The notes under the pieces: model-generated | The model's input: only the letters and a program-made list of their open reading frames with translations | The model's database searches: none | Told to the model about the DNA's origin: nothing | Shown: positions 28,376-34,229 of the stretch, in pieces | Layout: each line of letters opens with the position of its first letter | Position numbering within the stretch: the stretch's first letter is position 1 | Source of the DNA: Paragordius varius | Lineage: Eukaryota > Nematomorpha | Length of the DNA: 64,000 bases | Assembly: GCA_964247055.1 (NCBI GenBank) | Contig: OZ176058.1 | Location: 1,426,001-1,490,000 of the forward strand | Direction: 5' to 3' | Position numbers and translations under genes: made by a program

Positions 28376-29500
28376 CTCAAAAACTACAAAAAACATTAAA
28401 TTTAATTTAAATAACTTAGATAGAAATTCAAAATACTCATTACAAAACTGTTAAAATTCCTATATATTAATAAAAAAAAACATTTCAAACTTTCAAAACC
28501 TAAAGACAAAAAAAAACTTAAAACTATGCAAAACTTGCAAAAAAAGATGATAATAAATTAAAATAAAATACACATAGTTATAAAAATGGATTAGGAGTTT
28601 TATAATATTAATTAATATTTCACAAAAAATTAAAATTCTAAAAACCCAAATAAAACTGGAATAATTAAAGTAAAAATAATATATTTATACGTAATTTTAA
28701 AAAATCTAATTACATCAAATAAAAAAAATCCTAAAATGTAAATTTCTAAAAAATAATATAATAAAATTTTTGATAAACTTTAAAATATATTTTAAAAGTA
28801 ACCTTATCACGTAGGAGAATTTCAATTTTAGGTAAATCAGCATCATCCAAATTTTGAATTTGTTCCAAGAATAAAACTTTTTTCTTGCTGGCCAAGAACC
28901 AAATCGTCTGCCGTCCAAAAATCATCAAGGTGTCCGTTATTTCATAACCAAACAACCAAATCTAATGTCAATTTTAATTTAAAAATTTTATAGAATTTTG
29001 AAAATTGAAATAAAATGCTAAAAAATTTGTGATATTAAATATTTTAGTCGATATTAAAATATTAAACATTAAAAAAACAATTTAGATCAAATTATCCAAT
29101 ATTTTATAACCGAATATATTTTAATAAACTAAAAATTTAAAATTTTAATATAAAAAATTTAAGTCAGTTACATTGTTTCAAAATTAGTATATATGATTTA
29201 AGTTAAAGCAATAAATGTCGACAGCTTAGTATTGTTACCTAAAAAAATAGAGTATATACTTTATTCAATTATCGTTTAACCCAAGTTATATAATATTATA
29301 AAAAATTAACTTGTAGAGATGTATATTTGCTATACATGACATCTTCATTCGTTCCGACGGGAATAATCATCGCATCTAAATCTGCCCAATCATTTTCATT
29401 TTTCTAAAAATATTTTAAATTTATTTGATACATTCCAGGAATCATATATTAATTTAAGGCGTTGCTTGAAAAGCGTTTTATTAATTTGAAATTCGGCCAT
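6285..29500 (-). CDS. SPT16: FACT complex subunit SPT16, N-terminal 549 codons, 13 exons, 3' part beyond window
   Basis: Large subunit of FACT, the nuclear histone chaperone that reorganises nucleosomes during transcription and replication. Exons, in order of transcription: 29500-29432, 29403-29311, 28961-28803, 26901-26722, 21718-21572, 18783-18620, 13334-13162, 11108-11018, 10338-10241, 9070-8976, 8011-7904, 7444-7357, 6466-6285. All junctions are GT-AG, phases agree, and the joined frame is open for 549 codons. Landmarks matching the family: LFGYEITDT (57-65), CEIIDADK (209-216), APIIQSG (251-257), KSYCSNIVRT (290-299), KNLG..GIEFRES, FIGDT, and an acidic linker rich in D/E (about 444-515). 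Residues 1-170 are the N-terminal lobe and about 180-450 the catalytically dead M24-aminopeptidase-like lobe. The middle PH-like and C-terminal acidic regions should lie left of base 1. Introns range from 28 nt to over 5 kb. Identification is from recalled family sequence; confidence is high. Confidence 0.96.
6641..6919 (-). repeat. Two partial copies of the 5' start of SPT16 exon 13
   Basis: Near 6,641-6,672 and 6,881-6,919 the minus strand repeats the first ~30 nt of exon 13 (about TDSNEEN). The first keeps an AG before it; the second has lost it. They lie just upstream of the real exon in intron 12. Confidence 0.7.
6920..7356. other. Remainder of SPT16 intron 12
   Basis: Very AT-rich with A and T homopolymers. 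I see no gene, repeat unit or exon copy in it. Confidence 0.6.
7357..7444 (-). CDS. SPT16: SPT16 exon 12, basic segment of the linker
   Basis: 29 codons plus one base, lysine- and serine-rich (DTKHKKEQKQKSVKSSTKSH). It has no clear counterpart in human SPT16, so the linker is longer here. Assignment rests on the open frame, good splice sites (TTATAG / GTATTT) and matching phases on both sides. Confidence 0.8.
7904..8011 (-). CDS. SPT16: SPT16 exon 11, end of M24-like lobe and first acidic patch
   Basis: 36 codons, phase 0/0, encoding EKPTILTEQAKSKLKSIAII then FDDEEDEDKTNKERA. It aligns with human [20 protein letters not shown] followed by the glutamate run. Acceptor TTTACAG, donor GTTATT. 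Confidence 0.92.
8012..8975. other. SPT16 intron 10, AT-rich
   Basis: About 960 bp of near-pure A/T with (AT)n runs near 8,826 and 8,899. No exon copy is recognisable, so not every long intron of this gene carries an array. Confidence 0.6.
8976..9070 (-). CDS. SPT16: SPT16 exon 10
   Basis: 95 nt, encoding FQNLSFSQGVGKWKKNSYGM and FIGDTVIINPN, matching INLGFSDL and ALFIGDTVLV of human SPT16. Enters in phase 1 and ends in phase 0 with donor GTAAAT. Confidence 0.94.
9071..10240 (-). repeat. SPT16 intron 9 with one decayed copy of the exon 9 3' end
   Basis: Near 9,826-9,862 the minus strand resembles the last ~25 nt of exon 9 (AGTTTTG..TTGGCTTTTG). The remainder is low-complexity AT sequence. 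Confidence 0.55.
10241..10338 (-). CDS. SPT16: SPT16 exon 9
   Basis: 98 nt, encoding FVCGIEFRESSFILGPKCEA then IIQPNMSFVLAF, matching the family's GMGIEFREGSLVI. Donor GTAATT. A decayed copy of its 3' end lies near 9,826 in intron 9. Confidence 0.94.
10424..10474. repeat. (AT)n microsatellite
   Basis: Uninterrupted TA dinucleotides in SPT16 intron 8. The rest of this 680-bp intron is AT-rich with no exon copies. Confidence 0.95.
11018..11108 (-). CDS. SPT16: SPT16 exon 8
   Basis: 91 nt, encoding AKFSEVYLSVTAFVGEKRPE and LLSKLTKNL, matching [20 protein letters not shown] of human. Ends in phase 2 with donor GTTTTT. Neither end is visibly multiplied. Confidence 0.93.
11315..11567. mobile_element. 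M3 MITE in SPT16 intron 7
   Basis: Ends are inverted: CCATTTACAATTTAAATTCA at the left and the complementary GTGTAAATGG at the right, with short direct motifs (AAATTCACCCTT) repeated just inside. The core shares ATGTGTTTTCGGGCTAATAT and TAGTTTATTATTTTTTC with copies in introns 6, 4 and 3. No coding capacity. The superfamily is not assigned. Confidence 0.7.
11637..13161 (-). repeat. Array of six copies of the 3' end of SPT16 exon 7 with its donor
   Basis: Copies near 11,640, 11,783, 12,028, 12,256, 12,563 and 12,832 repeat the exon end encoding about IYEFLLETYNTLLDSLIEG and usually the GTTTTT-type donor (the 12,832 copy has GCTATT). Spacing is 150-310 bp and the intron spacers are much less alike than the exon parts. 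Confidence 0.9.
13162..13334 (-). CDS. SPT16: SPT16 exon 7
   Basis: Starts in phase 2 (AG|C = Ser) and ends in phase 1. It encodes DNHDMSFDCITCFLGLRYKS then YCSNIVRTFLVNPTDEQQNI, the best conserved part of the M24-like lobe. Donor GTTTTT. Both ends are duplicated: six copies of the 5' part in intron 6, six of the 3' part in intron 7. Confidence 0.96.
13498..14415 (-). repeat. Array of six copies of the 5' start of SPT16 exon 7
   Basis: Near 13,498, 13,688, 13,925, 14,030, 14,180 and 14,385 the minus strand repeats the acceptor and about 45 nt of exon 7 (about SDNHDMSFDCIT). Similarity fades with distance from the real exon, apart from the good copy at 13,688. Confidence 0.8.
14960..15225. 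mobile_element. M3 MITE in SPT16 intron 6
   Basis: Ends ACCATTAACGATTAAATTTA and TTTGAATTGTAAATGGTTTA are imperfect inverted repeats of the M3 type, and the core shares TATATTTCATATTAATAATG with other copies. It lies between the exon 7 5' array and the exon 6 3' array. The 540 bp to its left (14,420-14,960) are AT-rich and hold nothing I can name. Confidence 0.6.
15533..18619 (-). repeat. Array of eight copies of the 3' end of SPT16 exon 6 with its donor
   Basis: Copies near 15,533, 15,900, 16,330, 16,718, 17,090, 17,435, 17,850 and 18,255, spaced about 350-430 bp. Each holds ~78 nt of exon (about CYAPIIQSGSTSDAQLLKFS) followed by the intact donor AGGTAAAAA. Exon parts differ at only a few positions, while the 300-nt spacers are hard to align. 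Confidence 0.93.
18620..18783 (-). CDS. SPT16: SPT16 exon 6
   Basis: 54 codons plus two bases, phase 0 to 2. It encodes KIKHNRLAESIEDALSNPKY and EVCYAPIIQSG...LLKFSIV, matching HSKLAESVEKAI and EMCYPPIIQSG of human. Donor GTAAAA. The last ~80 nt with the donor recur eight times in intron 6 and the first ~40 nt with the acceptor seven times in intron 5. Confidence 0.96.
18930..20192 (-). repeat. Array of seven copies of the 5' start of SPT16 exon 6
   Basis: Near 18,930, 19,128, 19,375, 19,602 (tail only), 19,785, 19,930 and 20,152 the minus strand repeats CTAGAAAATTAAACACAATC and the codons for KIKHNRLAESIE, including the acceptor. Spacers are AT-rich and diverged. Confidence 0.9.
20453..21571 (-). 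repeat. Array of four copies of the 3' end of SPT16 exon 5 with its donor
   Basis: Near 20,453 (short), 20,605, 20,970 and 21,196, repeating the exon end for about NEYLKKKICEIIDADK followed by GTTTTT. The two nearest copies extend further into the exon (about QLFNEYL). Confidence 0.85.
21572..21718 (-). CDS. SPT16: SPT16 exon 5
   Basis: 49 codons, phase 0/0, from RDMSRALAILLAPKDEIEIK to EYLKKKICEIIDADK, which matches the family's FFKERVMEIVDADEK. Donor GTTTTT. Its first 20-40 nt are repeated about 18 times upstream in intron 4, and its 3' end four times in intron 5. Confidence 0.95.
21901..24562. repeat. 1,331-bp tandem duplication within the exon 5 array
   Basis: 21,901-23,231 and 23,232-24,562 look the same base for base wherever compared, including AT-rich spacers that differ between neighbouring units inside each copy. 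Each half contains seven or eight exon-start copies. Either a very recent duplication or an assembly repeat. Confidence 0.9.
24779..24862. repeat. (AT)n microsatellite, about 84 bp
   Basis: Pure TA dinucleotides between two exon 5 start copies in SPT16 intron 4. Confidence 0.97.
25193..25490. mobile_element. M3 MITE in SPT16 intron 4
   Basis: Left ACAATTTAAATTCAAATTTA and right GGGTGAATTTGAATTGTTCA are inverted. The core (ATATGTTTTCGGGCTGCTAA, TAGTTTATTATTTTTTCAGT) matches the copy in intron 7. It lies between the exon 5 5' array and the exon 4 3' array. A GC-rich scrap at 25,505-25,535 (GCGGACCGCGGGCCATGTGT) resembles a hAT MITE end. Confidence 0.65.
25600..26721 (-). repeat. Array of about four copies of the 3' end of SPT16 exon 4 with its donor
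   Basis: Near 25,600, 25,993, 26,260 and 26,485 the minus strand repeats the exon end for about SEMDSARYQT plus donor GTAAT. These are more decayed than the other arrays. Open frames at 25,607-26,013 are by-products of the array. Confidence 0.7.
26722..26901 (-). CDS. SPT16: SPT16 exon 4
   Basis: 60 codons, phase 0/0, covering the end of the N-terminal lobe (FTKLINILTELNKNENMLVF, then FVASWQSAFESEM). Donor is GTAATT. Partial copies of its 5' part fill much of intron 3 and copies of its 3' end lie in intron 4. This copy alone carries the whole frame with both splice sites. Confidence 0.92.
26902..28090 (-). repeat. Array of seven copies of the 5' part of SPT16 exon 4
   Basis: Motif TTTGCTGAGTCACCAT recurs near 27,031, 27,211, 27,381, 27,589, 27,762, 27,906 and 28,073. 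Several copies include up to ~100 nt of exon (about GDSANFTKLI to NMLVFGTFDE). Acceptor AG is kept in most. Confidence 0.9.
28165..28325. mobile_element. M3 MITE remnant in SPT16 intron 3
   Basis: Shares TAGTTTATTATTTTTTCAGT with the intron 4 copy, and the right end GAACTGTAAATGG. The left end is gone. It sits beyond the exon 4 5' array. Confidence 0.55.
28327..28373. repeat. (AT)n microsatellite
   Basis: Pure AT dinucleotides directly after the M3 remnant. The following 430 bp up to exon 3 (28,374-28,802) are AT-rich with nothing recognisable. Confidence 0.95.
28803..28961 (-). CDS. SPT16: SPT16 exon 3
   Basis: 53 codons, phase 0/0. It encodes IWLFGYEITDTLMIFG and FLASKKKVLFLEQI, among the clearest matches to human SPT16 (WLFGYELTDTIMVF, FMASKKKVEFLKQI). 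Acceptor CATTAG, donor GTTACT. Confidence 0.96.
28962..29310. other. SPT16 intron 2
   Basis: 349 nt, AT-rich, without exon copies. It shows that arrays are not universal in this gene. Confidence 0.7.
29311..29403 (-). CDS. SPT16: SPT16 exon 2
   Basis: 31 codons, phase 0 at both ends, with the acceptor TTTTTAG before AAAAATG and donor GTTAAT. It encodes DWADLDAMIIPVGTNEDVMY, the conserved strand that in human reads DEYANVDAIVVSVGVDEE. No junction array is seen around this exon. Confidence 0.93.
29404..29431 (-). other. SPT16: SPT16 intron 1, only 28 nt
   Basis: The intron begins GTATCA and ends ATTTTTAG. Its length is not a multiple of three, and reading through meets TGA a few codons into exon 2, so it must be removed. 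With the intron out, the protein runs YDSWN-KNENDWADLDA, which aligns with the family. There is room for little beyond the donor, a branch region and the acceptor. Confidence 0.9.
29432..29500 (-). CDS. SPT16: SPT16 exon 1
   Basis: 23 codons from the start ATG (29500-29498), beginning MAEFQINKTLF and ending YDSWN. Human SPT16 has a similar short start ending in SNWRKG. Donor is GTATCA. The next in-frame ATG lies much further in, so this start is the natural one. Confidence 0.9.
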
Positions 29501-29532
29501 AGCGCGTGAAGTGTGATTTTTAAAAGTTACAG

Positions 29533-29783
29533 ATGATTTTATGCTATTATGTTATATTAGTTCAAAAATTAACATAAAGCTATTCGGAATTGTCTTAACA
29601 AAACAAGTCTAATTAAATTGTAACCGTTATTCCAATTTTATAATTCCCTGCATATAATTTTTATAGGGAGTAAAGTGGTTTTATCGAGGTCGTGCACCAC
29701 CGCAAATTGCAAAACTGTACGGCAACTATGCATATATATTAGAAATGTAATTTAAATGATTTATTTAGGGCAGAGTACTTTGG
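29533..29783 (+). CDS. Candidate small gene, divergent from SPT16, with a 22-nt intron
   Basis: The clearest part is 29,667-29,746, after acceptor TTTTATAG, open in one frame as GVKWFYRGRAPPQIAKLYGN then YAYILE. A 22-nt intron (29,747-29,768, GTAATTTA..TTTAG) would join it to MAEYFG and a stop; without splicing the frame stops after ILEM. A possible first exon is 29,533-29,559 (MILCYYVIL, phase 0). A second frame of the same exon is also open and contains three cysteines (SCTTANC..QLC), so the frame is not certain. GC content is clearly above the surroundings. The function is not recognised. Confidence 0.35.
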
Positions 29784-30099
29784 GTAATTGTTTGGGTGCC
29801 TTATAAAATGGACAATACATTAAAACTTGATTTTAAAGTGAAAGAATATTTCCTAAAATATTTTAATAAAATCTATTACAAAAGATGATGTTTTTTAACA
29901 TCTTAAAGCATTTTTATACCGTTTCCATCTTCCATTAGTTTAAGAAATATGAAGTTTTCTAAAATTTATAAGCAAAATAGTTTTAAATAATCCTTAATAT
30001 TAATTTCATATTCTAAGTTCATAAATATGGGGTCTTATTCATTATATAAAATAGTAAGGAGTTCTAAAAATATAAATATTTGAAGCAAACTAATTGATT

Positions 30100-30678
30100 T
30101 TAACACTTCGATTCAAATTGGGGTATCTAAATACCCCAGACTAAATTTAAATTAAATTTTTTAAAAAACTACTGAAGGAAACGGTCCCAATTTAAATTTA
30201 TGCTTCTATCCTGATAAATATCATATAAATATGCCAAAATATCTTGATAAAATTTTGTTTTGAAAAAAAGTTCCACCTCAAACTACTTCGACGCCATTTT
30301 TTTTTACAAAAATTTTGCAAAATATCGTCTTCATTCAATTTTAACTAAAGCTTGTTTTTTATATAAATTACATCTAACATTGATAGAAATAGAAAAAGCG
30401 GTATATTTTGTATTATATTTAATTTTACAATTTGACACATGTCACGTTGACTAAATTTTTACCTTTCAGTTTTAGCTCAAAATAAGTAATATCAAGTATT
30501 TTTGAATAAAATTTTTTATATATTTCGGTTTATTTATGTTATATAAGTGCAAAATTTTGCCATGGTTTTGATTGCTTCCATACTTTTTAAACTATTTGAT
30601 TTTAAACAGGCCTGGGGTATCCAACTACCCCAATTTGAATCGAAGGACTAAAATGAGTGTGTTGTATCCAAGTGTTAA
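30100..30678. mobile_element. M1 MITE, TTAA target site
   Basis: Flanked by TTAA on both sides. Starts CACTTCGATTCAAATTGGGG and ends TTGTATCCAAGTG, with a second inner inverted pair around GGGGTATC..CCAACTACCCC. The TTAA duplication suggests a piggyBac-type family, non-autonomous. The open frame inside (30,260-30,454) recurs in other copies and is not a gene. Confidence 0.8.
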
Positions 30679-30779
30679 TATATTGCATTGCTTATATATT
30701 TCATATTTTTTTATCTTTTGGACCTAAGCAGCCAACTTAGATCAAAAAAATTTATTAGTATTATAATACTAAAATATAG

Positions 30780-31205
30780 CATAGCCGGGACATTTTTCTA
30801 CCATACTTTTTGTGTTAACTGTATTAATGATTAGGTTTTATATGTTTGTATGTGATGCTAACCTGTGAAATAGACGTGCTTAAATTCTTTCGTGTTTAAT
30901 GGGTTAATAATGCAAAGTTAGGCAATTACTTAGAAGTGTAAGTATCCGCTAAATTGACCACACCGCTGTGCGCGTAATCCGTAAGTGTAAAAAATCAGAT
31001 AAATAATATATATTTGGGAAATTTCGTCCTTTAGATTTCGGGATTTACGAGTTAATTAAAAAACATTTGCACTTAAAAATGGAAATGTTTTTGCACATAT
31101 CGCTAGATCAAGATTCTGGTAAAAGTTAGATCCTTCAATCTAAACCGTAAGTCTTAAATTATAGCTCTAAGAGACTACAACCTAAATATTCCGATTCAAT
31201 ATTAA
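30780..31205 (+). CDS. Candidate gene fragment, last two or three exons
   Basis: Exon 31,035-31,118 (acceptor CCTTTAG, donor GTAAAA) encodes FGIYELIKKHLHLKMEMFLH then ISLDQDS. Exon 31,165-31,205 continues in phase as ALRDYNLNIPIQY and a stop. The 46-nt intron between them fits the other short introns here. A possible upstream exon (30,780-30,811, IAGTFFYHTF) also fits in phase. FGIYELIKK recalls, without proof, the F-x-x-Y-E-x-x-K pattern of mitochondrial carriers. The start was not found. Confidence 0.4.
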
Positions 31206-31640
31206 TTTATGTATGCTAAATTTGAATAAAATATATTTTTGAAAAAATACCTATTTTGTTGAATAATTCAATTTATTATTAAACCGTATTTCATGGTTTT
31301 TGAAGTATAATAAAAAGAGTATATCTCTGGATTTATAAACACACTATTTTAATGTAATACGATGAAGCTCGACATTTAACACCTAGATTTAAGTAACTGG
31401 AGTTTAAGTAAAATATTAAAATGTGTATTTCACTAAAAATTTACTTAAATTTGAAGGCGAAATAAATATTTTAATGTGATTGTTATAGAGATATATAGCG
31501 TCATTAAATTATTTGAAAGTGTTATACCGTTAAGTTATAAATATTCTATATCGAATAGTGTAGAATATATATCTGAAAAGTTTTGTTAAAACTTTAGGTT
31601 TTTTTTTGTGCAAATTTCTAAAAAAAAATTGTTTTAATAG

Positions 31641-31701
31641 GTCTAAATCATTTTTTACCCGATATTGGTAGGCTTAACCATTCTGGTGCTCTTTAAATAA
31701 A
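31641..31701 (+). CDS. Candidate terminal exon with overlapping poly(A) signal
   Basis: After acceptor TTTTAATAG, a phase-1 exon reads LNHFLPDIGRLNHSGAL and stops at 31,694-31,696; AATAAA occupies 31,696-31,701, overlapping the stop codon. Upstream exons are not identified. Confidence 0.3.
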
Positions 31702-31986
31702 GTTATTACATTTTATATTTTTGTAAAATTAGTTAGTCTCAGTGTTATCTAAATCACCAAAGTGTTTTGTCAATGATATCAAATATGTGATTATTAAGTA
31801 TTACGAATATTGCCGTCTAGTTCAGCCTCTATCAATCATATATTTTACTTATCTTAAGCAAGAAAAACTTGTTATTTGTTTAAAATGTATGTAAAAAGAT
31901 TGTTAAGATAAGATTACAACATAGTATAAATTAGTGTAAGAAATATTATGTTTTAACACCTTTGATTCCCTATTATATCTTGAAAT
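31702..31986. other. Probable promoter region of the Kunitz gene
   Basis: 285 bp, AT-rich, between a candidate poly(A) signal and the Kunitz signal-peptide exon. No definite promoter motif is seen. Confidence 0.4.
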
Positions 31987-33188
31987 ATGCGTTTTATCAT
32001 TTCATTCGCTCTACTTATCGTTAGCGGTAAGTCACTGAATAAATTTTTATATCTATTTAAAATTATAAAGACAAAACGTTGAAATTTAAACTAAATATTT
32101 TTTCAAACATTTTTTTAGCCATATTGTATTGATTTGAAAACATACGTGAATGGGTAACACACTTAAATGTATTTTTAACGATTGTGATCATATGATTATA
32201 TAGAAAAAAACACAGATAAATATAATAAATTTTTTATTTGTTTATAATATATTCATTAATAATATATTCATACGTTTGCCAAATTAATTCTTGTATTGTT
32301 ATTCACGTATGGAATCCTTAAATTTTAACGGATAAATATTGTTTTTTACAAATATATACTGATATTTTAATTACGAGAATATCACAGTTAAAATTGCAAA
32401 TAAACCATAAAAGGCAAAAAAAATTTATTTTAACCTATCCTTTTGGATTACATATAGGGATAAAATAACTAATTGTCAATTACCCCATCATATATTTCGA
32501 AATCGTAACATTGAGATTATAATATATCATCATTTTAAAAAGTATAGTTGATTCTCAATTAAAAAGTTATGTTATAGTTTTTACGTTTTCAAAATATTTT
32601 CATTTTTCTTATTCCGCCTTTTATATATATCATTTACAATTCAAATTCACCGTTAAACAATTCAAATTCATCCTTAAACAATTCGAATACACCCCTCAAA
32701 CAATTGAAATTCACCCTCAAATAAATTAAAGTTTTTTAAGATTAAAATTTACCCATATTTTATATAAATAATGAGTTTTATTATTTCGAAAACACATAAT
32801 TAATTTATAGGGTAAATTTGAACTGTTCAAGGGTGAATTTGAATTAAAAGGTAAATTTGAAATGATGGTATATAATTATATATATTTTTTAATATTTTTA
32901 GTTATCCTAACTGCTAAAGTTTGTTCATTAGATGAGATATGTCATTTGCAACCAGAAGCTGGCCCATGTAAAGCAATCATTTGGAAATATTATTTCAATG
33001 TTAATAAAATCAAATGTCTAAAATTTGCCTATGGAGGCTGTTTAGGCAATGCTAATAATTTTGCCACCCTAAATGAATGTCGCAAAATTTGTAATTTTAC
33101 CAATTTTGATGAGGTTTATGGATGGGGCCAATATCATAAAAACTATGTTGTTACGACAGAAGAAACTCCAAATGAATATTTTTTGTGA
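31987..33188 (+). CDS. Secreted single-domain Kunitz-type serine protease inhibitor, two exons
   Basis: Exon 1 (31,987-32,026) encodes MRFIISFALLIVS and ends in phase 1 at donor GTAAGT; exon 2 (32,902-33,188) follows acceptor TTTTTAG and gives VILTAKVCS, then the mature protein: 108 residues in all. Cysteines at 27, 36, 52, 60, 73 and 77 have exactly the BPTI spacing 8-15-7-12-3, with YGGC and NNF conserved. Lys37 after the second cysteine (GPCKA, as in BPTI) is the P1 residue and predicts inhibition of trypsin-like proteases. A 31-residue tail (VTTEETPNE..) follows. An unspliced reading from ATG 32,862 has the same length, but that ATG lies in a MITE end, so the spliced form is preferred. 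Confidence 0.85.
32628..32866. mobile_element. M3 MITE in the intron of the Kunitz gene
   Basis: Left end CATTTACAATTCAAATTCAC; right half carries AGGGTGAATTTGAATT and GGTAAATTTG. Inside the ends, AAACAATTCAAATTCA-type units are repeated four times. Its right edge reaches the ATG at 32,862. Confidence 0.7.
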
Positions 33189-33190
33189 AT

Positions 33191-33196
33191 AATAAA
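33191..33196 (+). promoter_or_regulatory. Poly(A) signal of the Kunitz gene
   Basis: AATAAA two bases after the stop codon TGA (33,186-33,188). Confidence 0.75.
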
Positions 33197-33199
33197 GTA

Positions 33200-33965
33200 T
33201 AAAGTCAAATATTCTTTTTAAAAAACGTTTTTGTAAATAAACGTCTTTATGTTTGGACATTAAGTCTGTATAATTCAACAACTGTATATATTTGTTGGTA
33301 GTTTTGTTAAAAAAAAGATATAGATTTACCTAATGAGTAGTATTATGGACTAAAGGTAAAAGAGAGAAAATATAGCTTCTTAAACCATAAATATACTCTT
33401 TATTGTAAGTTTTATCTGGCAATATTAAATGAAAAACTCGCATATATTCATAAAACTCATACTGTAAATATATGACTTTAATCATTTGTATCCTAAATTT
33501 TTTAAAATTATACAATAATCAATCATGTGATTTTAGTGCCTATTCAATCTGCATATGCCAAAACTATTAATATTTATCTTTTTAATATTTACACTTACAT
33601 TATAACGTATTCATTATGATCTAAAAAAAATTTGCTCATATATAATAATTTTGCTTTTTTATCTCAAAATTTTCCTTATAACTAGTAAAAATATAATTTT
33701 GTCTCTCAGGACAATCGGAATTTAAAAGCATAAATAAATGGATAGAAAATCATACGCATTCATCAAAATGGAAATTATACACATAAAACGTTAAACTATC
33801 TTACACTTTTTTTTAGAAAAAGCAACGATATTTTTAACCTTAATCAATTATTACCCTTTCATAATTGTAATATGAAAAAAGGAAAAAATAAGGTTTTATA
33901 AAAATATGGCTGCAAAAATATTTATCTCAAAGCTCTTACATCATTCATTTTTTTCACTGCATGAT
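33200..33965. other. Intergenic stretch
   Basis: AT-rich. A frame at 33,330-33,515 (minus) is open but not convincing. A scrap at 33,768-33,800 resembles an M2 end. Nothing else seen. Confidence 0.5.
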
Positions 33966-34229
33966 TAAGGTGACCAGATTTTTTGAAGGAAAAAGCTGGA
34001 CAAATCCGAGAAAGGGGGGGGGTTATGAGGTAGGGTGTAAAACCAAAAATTTTTATACAAAAAATTTATTGTAGTATTTATTTATTTTTAACACAAATAC
34101 ATTATAAATATAAAAAAATATTTAATTCCTTGGTATATTTTTTATTTGAGTAAATGCGTTTTAGCAGATTGTCATCATTTTATAAAATATTGTAGAAGTA
34201 TTTACAAGAATTTGTCAAATTATATTTGA

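Noticed and set aside
32862-33188. Kunitz gene as a single unspliced exon
   Set aside because: Its ATG lies at an M3 MITE edge and an upstream signal-peptide exon fits in phase with a GTAAGT donor; kept only as an alternative.
33330-33515. 61-codon minus frame (KTYNKEYIYGLRSY)
   Set aside because: No ATG-to-stop gene model, no partner exons and no recognised family; chance is plausible in this composition.
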